Origin: Planctomycetota bacterium
GTDB taxonomy: Bacteria; Planctomycetota; Brocadiia; Brocadiales; Brocadiaceae
Assembly (NCBI GenBank): GCA_016188675.1
Contig: JACPHJ010000126.1
Location: forward strand, 1 to 64,000
Length of the DNA: 64,000 bases
Reading direction: 5' to 3'
Shown piece after piece: positions 52,748 through 61,568 of this stretch (position 1 is the stretch's first letter; every line of letters begins with the position of its first letter). Made by a program: the position numbers and the translations under genes. Below the pieces are notes generated by a model. It ran no database searches. It was not told where the DNA came from and saw only the letters and a list, made by a program, of their open reading frames with translations.

Positions 52748-55141
52748 ATGTTTGATATCGTTAAAAAGTTAGATAAGTTGTACGAAAAGGAAAACTGGGG
52801 CGAAATAATCAGGATAGTGGAAAAACTGTTTCTTGACGGAACAGAGGATGTCAAAATCCTCAACGATCTGGCCGTTGCTTATCGAAGAAAACAAATGATA
52901 GACGATGCCTTTAAAGTATGCGAGAGAATTTACTTTTTAAACCCTGAATCCGATATTATAAAACAGAGTATCAATCTTGGGATTCGCTATATGCGGTATC
53001 ATCAGATCATGGGCGAAATCCTCTATAGGAATGGTGAATATGAGAAAGCCTTAAAAATCTTTGACAGCTTAAAATCTCTGGGAAGTCATTTTTCAGATAA
53101 ATTTTATCTGGCGGCGAAGATTTATACCGGGCAAAAAAAATATGACCTTGCCTTAAATGAATACCAAAACCTGATAAAGAAATGCCCTCATCGTATTGAT
53201 GATGCCATTGAAGGCCTGCTGGAATTAATAAGGGCAGACGCTGCCAACGAAAGGGCATATAATATTTTATATGAAACATACCGTGCAGAGGGAATTCTTC
53301 AGAAAGAAATATCTTTATACGAACAGGCTGTGGAAAATAACAAAGATATTTTTGATGTTTATATCTTGGGAAACTTTTATCGCTGTTCAAATCAAGCGGA
53401 TAAAGCAGTGTCCCTTTTTTTTGAATATACGGATTCCGATCCAAATATACCACTGTTTTTGGGAAGTATATATCTTGCCAAAGGTGAATATCAAAAAGCA
53501 GTTGTCGGATATAAACTCTTTTGCGAAAGAAATCAGGAGAATAAGGGAATTGCCTTAAAATGTCTTGAAAAGGCGCTGAATTTAAAAAAGAATGACGAGG
53601 AACTTATCAACGATATGGTAAATTTCTATTTCGTAGAAGGAAATTTTAAAGCAGCAGAAGAAAAACTTAAATCATTGATAAACTTAAAGCCGGCAAACAC
53701 AGCATACCAGTCAAGATTAGAAGATTTACTTTTGAAAGACGCGGACCAATCATTTATGGACGGAAACCTGGAAATTGCCAAAGAAAAACTAAAAGAACTA
53801 ATAAAACTAAACCCGGGCAAAAGCGAATACCATAAAAGGATCAACGATATCGAGAATTTTATCATCCAGAATAAGATCGGCGAATATGAGGAACGCCTGA
53901 AGAGGAATAACCTTCCAGAAGAGGAGGCAAACAAGATTCGTTTTGAGCTGGGAGAACTGTATTTTAAGAGGAATCCCGATAAAGAAAACGCTATATCACT
54001 TTTTCAAAAGGTAGCTAAATCCGAGACTCCATATAAATCTGAGGCGCTATGCCGGATAGGACTTTCTTTTCTATCCAAGGGGATGGTTGAACTGGCTGAT
54101 GAAAATTTTAATAGGATCAGAGAGTCAAATATTTCCGAAGATAAAAAGGTTGAAATGCTTTACCAGATTGGAAATGCTTATGAGGAAAAAGGCATTTGCG
54201 ATAAGGCAAGGGATGCATACAGACAAATACTCTCTTATGATATTAAATACAAAGATGTGGCACAGAGAATAGAGCGGTTACCCTCAAATCCCCTGATTAA
54301 CAAAAAGGATAAAAATCAACGGAAGTTGGAAGACCGTTACGACCAAATCGAAAAGATCGGTGCAGGTGGAATGGGTTCGATCTTCAGGGCCAAAGACAAG
54401 ATTCTTGGGCGGTTTGTTGCCTTGAAGGTAATTCGCGAGGATTTTATGAGTAACACAGAGGCAACTCATCGGTTCATCCGTGAGGCACAGTCAGCAAGCG
54501 CACTCCAACACCCCGGCATAGTCACAATCTTTGACATCTGCGTTGGAGAACCGATGTACATTGCCATGGAGTATGTCGATGGCGGAAATCTCAGAGATAA
54601 ACTGAACAAAAGGCCGATGTCTGTTCAAGAATTTTTAGGGATCGCAATCGAAATCTGCGATGCGCTGGATGCGGCACACTCAAAAGGAATCATTCATCGT
54701 GACATCAAACCAGAAAATATCATGCTGACAAAAGACGGACAGATCAAAATCACTGACTTTGGCCTTGCATGTATAAACAACGCCTCTAAAATGACCATGG
54801 CCGGACAGATTTTAGGCACACCCCTTTACATGTCCCCTGAGCAAATCAAGGGTAGACCTGTTGATAACCGGAGCGACATCTATTCTTTAGGCATTGTCTT
54901 TTACGAGTCCTTGACGGGAAGAGTCCCGTTTCCTCATGGAGATATTGGATATTGTCATATCCATGAAACCCCAACACTTCCCTCTCTTCTCAACCCCGAT
55001 ATTCCCAATGAACTTGAAAAGATTATCATAAAATCTATTGAAAAGAATCCGGAAGATCGCTACCATAACGTACGTGAAATACTGGAAGACATCAACATGT
55101 GTCGGAATCCAATTCACAATGAAAATATAGTTAAAATATGA
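52748..55141 (+). CDS. TPR protein with C-terminal Ser/Thr protein kinase
   Basis: A 797-aa protein. Residues 1-510 are helical TPR-type repeats (KALKIFDSLKSLGSHFSDKF, ELYFKRNPDKENAISLFQKV). The kinase covers about 525-790: IGAGGMGSIFRAKDK Gly loop, VALKVIRED with the ATP-anchoring Lys, GIIHRDIKPENIML catalytic loop, ITDFGLA, and LGTPLYMSPEQIKG activation segment end. All key residues are present, so it should be active. Having TPRs at the N-terminus rather than as a C-terminal sensor is unusual. Its last 4 bases overlap the adenylate cyclase gene, so the kinase and the cyclase are made together. Confidence 0.9.
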   Translation: MFDIVKKLDKLYEKENWGEIIRIVEKLFLDGTEDVKILNDLAVAYRRKQMIDDAFKVCERIYFLNPESDIIKQSINLGIRYMRYHQIMGEILYRNGEYEKALKIFDSLKSLGSHFSDKFYLAAKIYTGQKKYDLALNEYQNLIKKCPHRIDDAIEGLLELIRADAANERAYNILYETYRAEGILQKEISLYEQAVENNKDIFDVYILGNFYRCSNQADKAVSLFFEYTDSDPNIPLFLGSIYLAKGEYQKAVVGYKLFCERNQENKGIALKCLEKALNLKKNDEELINDMVNFYFVEGNFKAAEEKLKSLINLKPANTAYQSRLEDLLLKDADQSFMDGNLEIAKEKLKELIKLNPGKSEYHKRINDIENFIIQNKIGEYEERLKRNNLPEEEANKIRFELGELYFKRNPDKENAISLFQKVAKSETPYKSEALCRIGLSFLSKGMVELADENFNRIRESNISEDKKVEMLYQIGNAYEEKGICDKARDAYRQILSYDIKYKDVAQRIERLPSNPLINKKDKNQRKLEDRYDQIEKIGAGGMGSIFRAKDKILGRFVALKVIREDFMSNTEATHRFIREAQSASALQHPGIVTIFDICVGEPMYIAMEYVDGGNLRDKLNKRPMSVQEFLGIAIEICDALDAAHSKGIIHRDIKPENIMLTKDGQIKITDFGLACINNASKMTMAGQILGTPLYMSPEQIKGRPVDNRSDIYSLGIVFYESLTGRVPFPHGDIGYCHIHETPTLPSLLNPDIPNELEKIIIKSIEKNPEDRYHNVREILEDINMCRNPIHNENIVKI

Positions 55142-56850
55142 ATACACCCATTCAGAATCCATTCATAATATTCGAAACACATCTCAAAAATATTCATAAG
55201 TTACTCTCCGGGAATGAAGTGTCTCAGGATAATCTTTCCGTGATCCAGAATACTTTTTGGGAGTTGCTTAAATCATATCAGGCGTTAAAAAATGAGACTG
55301 CCAGGATAGAGAAATCAAAAAAAGAGATGGAAACGTTAGTAAAAATAGGAAAGACAATCAATTCGATCCTCGATATGGACCGTCTTCTCAACCTGATTAT
55401 GGATATGGTGATTAAAGTAGTTGGCGCCGAACGCGGCTTTCTCATGCTCAAGGACAAGGAAACCGGCGAACTGCTCGTTAAAGTGGCAAGAAACATGGAA
55501 GAGGAACTGAAAGATAAGACACTATTTACCATCAGCAGCGGCATCACAAGCCGTGTGGCAAGGGAGGGAAAAGCAATTCTATCCACAGATGCACAGACCG
55601 ACGAACGGTTCTACGCACAGGCAAGTGTGATGGATCACAACCTGCGGTCATTAATGTGCGTACCGCTGAAGATAAAGGAGGAAGTAATCGGAATTATTTA
55701 TGCCGATAACCGGATGGTTTCTGGGGTATTTACTGAGGAGTCAATCGAACTCCTCACCACGTTTGCCAATCAGGCTGCAATTTCTATCGAAAATGCCCGT
55801 TTATACGAGAACGTCGTTAACGAGACAAAGATACGGATGAACCTCCAGAGATATCTTTCTCCAAACATCGTCAACGACATTATAACCAAAAGGGAGAATA
55901 TCGTTTTGGGGGGAGAACGGGTAGAGTGCAGCATCTTATTCGCGGACATTTGCGGTTTCACTTCAATATCTGCAAAATTTCCTCCCGAAAGAATCGTTCA
56001 AACGCTCAACGAATATTTTTCTGCCATGGCTAAAATAATCTTCGGAAACCAGGGAACGCTTGACAAGTTTATTGGAGATTGCGTAATGGCAGTCTTTGGG
56101 GCGCCCATCTTTACTCCTTATTCTGCGCGGAATGCCGTGAAAACGGGACTCGAAATGCTCAGAAAACTTGAAGAACTTCAGAAAAAATGGGAATCCGAGG
56201 GAAATCCATCCTTCAGCGTTCGTATCGGGGTCAACACCGGCGAAGTTATCGCCGGAAATATTGGTTCTCCAAATAGGATGGACTACACGGTAGTCGGAGA
56301 TAATGTCAATCTGGCTTCTCGAATCGAATCCTACGCCAGACCGATGACAGTCCTGGTCAGTGAATCTACTTACGTTAAGATTAAGGACATGGTGGTTGCA
56401 AAAAAAATGAAGCCTACTTTGGTGAAAGGAAAATCCTGGCCAATTACAACTTACGAAATAACCGGTATCCAGGCGCCTGAAGAAAAAGGAAAAAACAAAA
56501 GACGGTTTGTGAGAAAAAACGTATCAATATTCGCAACATTCAAAATCACCGGCAATTCTAAAACGAATCAATGTATCATCCAGAATATCAGCGCGGGCGG
56601 TTTGCTTATCAGTTCACGCATGGGTGTGCCTGTCGGAAAAAAAATTCTTCTCGATTTTATCCTCCAGGACAATAATATTTTTGGCGGTATCGAAGGAAAA
56701 GTCGTCCAATCCAGTCCTTTAAAGGATAAACAATCTTCTTATTGTAAAATGGGTATTGAATTTACCTCTCTTGATAATACACACATCGAAAAAATTTCTC
56801 ATTTTACGGTAAACCAAACACAGTCTCAGGAAACGTATGTTAATCTATAG
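55138..56850 (+). CDS. GAF-class III adenylate cyclase-PilZ fusion
   Basis: A 570-aa protein. A helical N-terminus precedes a GAF domain (about 65-225: LLNLIMDMVIKVVGAERGFL, MCVPLKIKEEVIGIIYADN). The cyclase domain spans about 255-440, with ILFADICGFTSISAKF and FIGDCVMAVFGAP (metal Asp residues) and MDYTVVGDNVNLASR (adenine-selective and transition-state residues). The C-terminal PilZ-type domain (about 460-560) has RRFVR (RxxxR) and IQNISAGGL (NxSxxG), the two c-di-GMP-binding motifs. It should make cAMP under control of GAF input and c-di-GMP. It overlaps the upstream kinase gene by 4 bases. Confidence 0.9.
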   Translation: MNTPIQNPFIIFETHLKNIHKLLSGNEVSQDNLSVIQNTFWELLKSYQALKNETARIEKSKKEMETLVKIGKTINSILDMDRLLNLIMDMVIKVVGAERGFLMLKDKETGELLVKVARNMEEELKDKTLFTISSGITSRVAREGKAILSTDAQTDERFYAQASVMDHNLRSLMCVPLKIKEEVIGIIYADNRMVSGVFTEESIELLTTFANQAAISIENARLYENVVNETKIRMNLQRYLSPNIVNDIITKRENIVLGGERVECSILFADICGFTSISAKFPPERIVQTLNEYFSAMAKIIFGNQGTLDKFIGDCVMAVFGAPIFTPYSARNAVKTGLEMLRKLEELQKKWESEGNPSFSVRIGVNTGEVIAGNIGSPNRMDYTVVGDNVNLASRIESYARPMTVLVSESTYVKIKDMVVAKKMKPTLVKGKSWPITTYEITGIQAPEEKGKNKRRFVRKNVSIFATFKITGNSKTNQCIIQNISAGGLLISSRMGVPVGKKILLDFILQDNNIFGGIEGKVVQSSPLKDKQSSYCKMGIEFTSLDNTHIEKISHFTVNQTQSQETYVNL

Positions 56851-56930
56851 TATGCTTGAAAAGAAAGTTATTATTGAGAACTGTGTAAGCACGAAACATC
56901 TCTAAATCCATTTCCCCCTCCTTCTCAAGT

Positions 56931-57180
56931 TAGAAAGTCCCCTCTTGGGAGGGGATTTAGGGGTGGGTAAGTCGGTAATTCGTGAAATATTCACTGAGAT
57001 TTCACGACCAAGGGATCCACCCCTAACCCCTCCCAAGAGGGGAATTGCTGAGTCTCCTACCAAGAGGGGAATAATTTGTGCCATTATAAAATATGTGGAT
57101 TTAAGTTAAACACGGACAACCGAAGTTTGTCAGTGTCTCCCCAAAACCCGCATAAATAAAATGAAAATTCCTATACAATT
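56931..57180. repeat. 250-bp direct repeat, copy A
   Basis: Starts TAGAAAGTCCCCTCTTGGGA, contains two CCCCTCnnGAGGGG palindromes and GGTAATTCGTGAAATATTCA, and ends ATGAAAATTCCTATACAATT. Copy B at 58127-58380 has the same order with few changes. The two are about 950 bases apart and enclose the cyclophilin gene and a GAF/GGDEF remnant. The gap 56851-57274 contains no gene. Confidence 0.9.
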
Positions 57181-57274
57181 AAATTATCATTATCACATAG
57201 CGGATAATTGTGATATAATCTTTTTTTTAAATGTCCCAATTATTTTAAGAACCTTACGTGAAAAGGAATTATTC

Positions 57275-57760
57275 ATGAACAAAAATCAATGGAGCAGCCC
57301 GCCGGCAATGCAAATCGATCCCAAGAAAACTTATCAGGCAACGATTGAGACGAACAGGGGTACAATCCAGATACAATTTTATCCTCAAAGCGCCCCGAAA
57401 ACGGTCAATAACTTCGTATTTCTGGCCAAAGAAGGCTTCTATGACGGTATTACCTTTCACCGGGTAATCAGCAACTTTATGATTCAGGGGGGAGACCCCA
57501 CAGGCACTGGCAGAGGCGGTCCCGGTTACAAGTTCGAGGACGAAGTAAAAGGCAACCCTCTGACTCACGATACCTGTGTCATTTCGATGGCCAACGCAGG
57601 GCCGAATACCAATGGCAGTCAGTTCTTCATCACGCACTCACCGCAGCCACACCTTAACGGCAAGCACACAGTCTTTGGTAAAGTAACCAGCGGACAGGAT
57701 GTCGTCAACTCAATTCGACAGGGTGATACGATGACAAAAGTAACGATCAGCGAGGGATAA
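57275..57760 (+). CDS. cyclophilin-type peptidyl-prolyl isomerase
   Basis: A 161-aa protein from the ATG at 57275 (MNKNQWSSPPAMQID), which has AAAAGGAATT before it; a longer frame from 57161 would read through repeat sequence. The cyclophilin fold is clear: GITFHRVISNFMIQGGDPTG (active-site R and F-M-x-Q), YKFEDEVKG, ISMANAGPNTNGSQFFITHS and PHLNGKHTVFGKV. It isomerises X-Pro bonds. No signal peptide, so it is probably cytoplasmic. It lies between the two long direct repeats. Confidence 0.93.
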   Translation: MNKNQWSSPPAMQIDPKKTYQATIETNRGTIQIQFYPQSAPKTVNNFVFLAKEGFYDGITFHRVISNFMIQGGDPTGTGRGGPGYKFEDEVKGNPLTHDTCVISMANAGPNTNGSQFFITHSPQPHLNGKHTVFGKVTSGQDVVNSIRQGDTMTKVTISEG

Positions 57761-57818
57761 TGGAATCTCCTTCATTACCATTACGCAATAGTGGTTGAAT
57801 GCAAAGTGATTTTGAAAT

Positions 57819-58124
57819 TTGCATTTTAGCCCGCGCGTAGACCAACTCCTGGGATTTATTACGCGGTCGGTGGTCTGTGTCCCACTCCTGAACGGTAACA
57901 ACCGTATTGTGGGCGCTATCGAACTCATAAACAAAGTAGCGCCCTCATCGATGGCCTCTGGTGAAGGAACAATCCCGACAAGCACAGCCTTCACCGAAAT
58001 GGATAGGGTAATTCTGTCCTCAATTGGGGTATTTACGGGGATTGCAGCGGAGAATGTGGATAATCTTATTACGATGGCCGATCAAGAGCTTTATCAATGC
58101 AAAAATCTTGGAAAAACCAGTTAA
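57819..58124 (+). pseudogene. GAF/GGDEF-protein remnant
   Basis: A 101-codon frame without a good start (TTG, no ribosome binding site). The first 75 residues match the C-terminal half of a GAF domain (SVVCVPLLNGNNRIVGAIEL and the following helix). The last 15 (ADQELYQCKNLGKTS) match the very end of a GGDEF diguanylate cyclase domain. The GGDEF core is missing, so most of the gene was deleted internally. Copy B of the 250-bp direct repeat begins 3 bases after the stop, suggesting recombination between repeats. Confidence 0.7.
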
Positions 58125-58126
58125 GC

Positions 58127-58380
58127 TAGAAATTCCCCTCTTGGGAGGGGATTTAGGGGTGGGTGGGTAAGTCGGTAATTCGTGAAATATTCACTGAGAT
58201 TTCACGCCCAAGGAACCCACCACTAACCCCTCCCAAGAGGGGAATTGTGGAGTCTCCCTCCCAAGAGGGGAATAATTTGTGCCATTATAAAATATGTGGA
58301 TTTAAGTTAAACACGGACAACCGAAGTTTGTCAGTGTCTCCCTAATAACCGCATAAATAAAATGAAATTCCCTATACAAT
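58127..58380. repeat. 250-bp direct repeat, copy B
   Basis: Same order as copy A: CCCCTCTTGGGAGGGG, GTAAGTCGGTAATTCGTGAA, CCCTCCCAAGAGGGG, GTGCCATTATAAAATATGTG and ACGGACAACCGAAGTTTG, ending in AAATTCCCTATACAATCAAG. It abuts the stop codon of the MutY-like gene on the other strand. Confidence 0.9.
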
Positions 58381-59261
58381 CAAGCTATGGTAAATTTTTT
58401 CCGTTCCCTTTTAATAAAACCTTCCTTCTGCAACTGCATAACATTGCCTCTTAGTATTTCCGAACCCATCTGAAGTTTTCGCATAATTTCACGTTCGGAG
58501 AGGTATGATTCACGAGTAAGCACTTTCAGGATCATTCCCCGAACCTGCCTATCAGAGCCTTGAAACGGGGACTGCTTTTGGTAGTGAGCGCTCCTCCTGT
58601 TTGGATTTTCATACTCATTTTTAATCATTGCCCCGTAATCCATAAGGGCATAATACCACTCCCGGGGACTGGAAGTATCAAGGGTCTTTTCTACAAGGGG
58701 AAGAATTTCGGTATCCTTGATATTACTCTTATCATGAAAAAAGCTGTGGATAAATACCCTTCGGATATTCGTCTCAATAAAAACCGTAGGCTCATGAAAT
58801 GCAAAGGCAGCGATTGAGGATGCTGTCGCCCTGCCGATTCCGGGAAAAATCATTAACGTCTCTACTGAAGCTGGAAGATTTCCACGAAATTCTTTCATAA
58901 CTTTTTGTGCAATCCGTTTCAAGGCCAGCGCCCGGCGATTGTAGCCCAGCCCCTGCCATTCCTTGAGTATAAGACGCAGCGGGGCGCTGGCAAGTGAATG
59001 GAAACCCGGAAATTTCCTGATAAATGGTTCGTACTTTCCCATAACCCGCTGTACCTGTGTCTGCTGAAGCATGATCTCCGAAACAAGGATGTGATATGGA
59101 TCAGATGTCAGCCGCCACGGGAGATTACGACGGTGTTTCCGGTAGTAACGGTAGATCATGTTTCGGAATTTTCGCACTTCATTTAAAGTTAGGTTTCTTT
59201 CTTGCCCTGTCGGTTCAGGCTTCAAACTTTTACTTCTCTGTTTTTGTGAACGTGTCATCAT
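58380..59261 (-). CDS. MutY-like adenine DNA glycosylase without Fe-S cluster
   Basis: A 293-aa HhH-GPD protein. NLPWRLTSDPYHILVSEIML and QQTQVQRV match MutY, with the catalytic Glu in SEIML; the HhH region is MIFPGIGRATASSIAAFAF; and the catalytic Asp is in LMDYGAMI. MutY normally continues with four Cys that bind [4Fe-4S]. Here the segment KNEYENPNRRSAHYQKQSPF has none. A basic N-terminal tail and a winged-helix-like C-terminus (YLSEREIMRKLQMGSEILRG) replace the usual 8-oxoG-recognising domain. Activity is likely but altered. Confidence 0.8.
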   Translation of the reverse strand: MMTRSQKQRSKSLKPEPTGQERNLTLNEVRKFRNMIYRYYRKHRRNLPWRLTSDPYHILVSEIMLQQTQVQRVMGKYEPFIRKFPGFHSLASAPLRLILKEWQGLGYNRRALALKRIAQKVMKEFRGNLPASVETLMIFPGIGRATASSIAAFAFHEPTVFIETNIRRVFIHSFFHDKSNIKDTEILPLVEKTLDTSSPREWYYALMDYGAMIKNEYENPNRRSAHYQKQSPFQGSDRQVRGMILKVLTRESYLSEREIMRKLQMGSEILRGNVMQLQKEGFIKRERKKFTIA

Positions 59262-59393
59262 AAAATTTTACCTGAAAAAGAATAAGTTGTCATTTGATTT
59301 TGTTATTGTTTAATGTTAATAATATCGCAGGGTTTTCATAAACATGAGACTTGAAATTGGAATCTAACCAGTATCTGAAAGGGTGGTCTGCGT

Positions 59394-61088
59394 ATGATTA
59401 TGACCGTTGTCGTCGTCTCGATATTGCTATTACTTCTAGGGTATATTTTTTATGGCAGATTCCTTGCAAACCGTTTGCAGTTGAATGATTCGAATCCAAC
59501 TCCCGCAAGCACGATAAACGACGGGGTTGACTACGTTCCTGCAAAACCTGTCTTACTGCTGGGACAACACTTATCCGCAATTTCCGCGGCAGGCCCGATC
59601 GTAGGGCCCATTCTTGCTGCGCTCTGGTTCGGGTGGCTGCCGGCGCTCATCTGGATAGTCATTGGCTCAATCTTTATCGGCGGCGTGCATGATTTTTCAA
59701 GCCTCGTCGTTTCAATACGACACAAAGCAGCCTCGATAGGCCAGATTGTCAAAGAGTATATGTCACGGACTTCGTATATACTTTTTCTCTCCTTTGTGTG
59801 GCTTGCCCTTGTCTACGTCATCATCGCCTTTACCGACATAACCGCTCAGACGTTTAAAACCATGTCAGCAGAAGTTGCCTTTGGCCCCGGAGTCGCCGCT
59901 TCATCAGTTCTTTACATTATGCTGTCAATTCTCATGGGAGTTTTGCTTTACCGGTTCAATATGAACCTGACAACGGTAACCGCCGTCTTTGTCCCCCTGA
60001 TATTATTTGTTGTATGGCTCGGTCCGCACATGCCGGCGTCTCTTTTGAATTTTTTGGCGCGTATTACGGTAAAGCAGTGGGATGTTATGTTGCTCGTTTA
60101 CTGTTTTGCTGCGTCGATTATGCCGATGTGGTTATTGCTCCAGCCGCGCGGTTATCTCGGAGGCTGGCTGCTGTATTTGACGATCTTTATCGGGATAATT
60201 GGCGCGCTGTTCGGAGGATTCGAAGTGCAGTATCCCGCCATCAATACCGAAGGGATAAAAAGTATCGTTAATGGCAAACCGTTATTCCCGATTTTGTTTA
60301 TCACGATTGCCTGCGGCGCATGTTCAGGGTTTCATGCAATTGTAAACTCCGGCACGACTTCAAAACAGTTACGGCGGGAGTCCGATGCGAAACCCGTTGG
60401 CTACGGCGCAATGATCCTTGAAGGTCTTCTGGCAGTGCTGGCTCTGGCGACGGTCATGATGCTGCCGAAAGGCTCGGATATCCTCAAAGAAGACCCGAAC
60501 CTCATATACGCCAACGGTATTGCCAAATATTTAGACCTGATGGGGATAAATTTCAGCATGGCATTTCCTTTTGCATTGCTTGCGTTTTCCACATTTGTAT
60601 ATGATACCCTTGATGTAAGCACCCGCTTAGCACGATACATACTGCAGGAGCTTTTGGGGTTACAAACAAAAATCGGCGGGATTATAGCAACAGTAATTAC
60701 CCTTGCCGTGCCGTTAGCATTCCTTCTGCTTACCAAAGAGAAGGGATACATGCTGGCATGGCCAATCTTCGGCATAAGCAATCAACTCCTGGCAAGCCTG
60801 GCGCTCCTTGCAATTTCCGTATGGTTGATAAAAACAGGAAAGAAGTCGTTCTACGTGATAATACCCATGATATTCATGATGGCTGTGACGCTCTGGTCGC
60901 TTATCCATCATGTATTGCACTCCTTGTCGAACATGCTTGGAGGACCATCTATTAAGCCTGACATGATAATATCCGCAATCTTTGGCGTAGTTCTGTTTGC
61001 CCTCAGCATGTGGTTAATTTGGGAGGCAGTTCGAGTGCTTGTGCTCAAACCGTCAAGAAGTAAGGAATCGGCTGAAATTGCCGGTTAA
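59394..61088 (+). CDS. CstA-type carbon starvation / peptide transporter
   Basis: A 564-aa membrane protein with about 15-16 helices. The family signature is plain: DYVPAKPVLLLGQHLSAISA and AGPIVGPILAALWFGWLPAL near residues 45-85, GGVHDFSSLVVSIRHKAASI near 95, GACSGFHAIVNSGTTSKQL near 305, and FVYDTLDVSTRLARYILQEL near 405. Members take up pyruvate or peptides. At 564 aa it lacks the long C-terminal part of E. coli CstA (about 700 aa), as in other short CstA homologs. It stands alone before a MITE-like element. Confidence 0.92.
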   Translation: MIMTVVVVSILLLLLGYIFYGRFLANRLQLNDSNPTPASTINDGVDYVPAKPVLLLGQHLSAISAAGPIVGPILAALWFGWLPALIWIVIGSIFIGGVHDFSSLVVSIRHKAASIGQIVKEYMSRTSYILFLSFVWLALVYVIIAFTDITAQTFKTMSAEVAFGPGVAASSVLYIMLSILMGVLLYRFNMNLTTVTAVFVPLILFVVWLGPHMPASLLNFLARITVKQWDVMLLVYCFAASIMPMWLLLQPRGYLGGWLLYLTIFIGIIGALFGGFEVQYPAINTEGIKSIVNGKPLFPILFITIACGACSGFHAIVNSGTTSKQLRRESDAKPVGYGAMILEGLLAVLALATVMMLPKGSDILKEDPNLIYANGIAKYLDLMGINFSMAFPFALLAFSTFVYDTLDVSTRLARYILQELLGLQTKIGGIIATVITLAVPLAFLLLTKEKGYMLAWPIFGISNQLLASLALLAISVWLIKTGKKSFYVIIPMIFMMAVTLWSLIHHVLHSLSNMLGGPSIKPDMIISAIFGVVLFALSMWLIWEAVRVLVLKPSRSKESAEIAG

Positions 61089-61277
61089 CAGGCTTTTATA
61101 TCTTTTTTTACGCAGTATATGTGTTAATTTTTTGTGTAAATATACTTTACATTTAGCCGTCTAAATGTAAAACACAGTTATTATAGAATTGCTCTGTAAA
61201 AACTTCTTTTCCCCATTTACATGAGGACAAGTTTTTGTTCATTAAAGGCTGCTAAATCCGAAACAATTTCAAAATTA

Positions 61278-61442
61278 GTAACAATTCAGCTCTTTGAAAA
61301 ATCCGTACATTTGAATTTAATCCGAACAAAATATAATACGTAGCGCGGGTGGTTTATCCCCCGCCCCCGTATCTAGTACGGGGCAGGCCAATGCCGACCA
61401 CAAGGAATCGGCGCTACCTTTTTCAAAGAGCCAAATTGTTAC
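61278..61442. mobile_element. 165-bp MITE-like element with 24-bp inverted ends
   Basis: Left end GTAACAATTCAGCTCTTTGA and right end TCAAAGAGCCAAATTGTTAC are inverse copies with two mismatches. Inside is a second inverted pair GTAGCGC (61340) / GCGCTAC (61417). No reading frame is inside. It lies in the 480-base gap between the CstA-type and Nramp-type genes. A 9-bp hairpin-like ACATTTAGccgtCTAAATGT lies at about 61149, outside the element. Confidence 0.7.
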
Positions 61443-61568
61443 AAAAATTACAAATTCAGATGTTCCAACCCTCGTTTCCAGCTTGTCAGTTTTTTGTTTC
61501 GGATTTGGTGCTTAAGATTTAATCGTTTTCAACAAATAGAAACCTGCAAAATTGAATATTGGATTAAT

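Noticed and set aside
56938-58270. CRISPR array
   Set aside because: Repeated units are palindromic elements at irregular distances, with no constant-length spacers.
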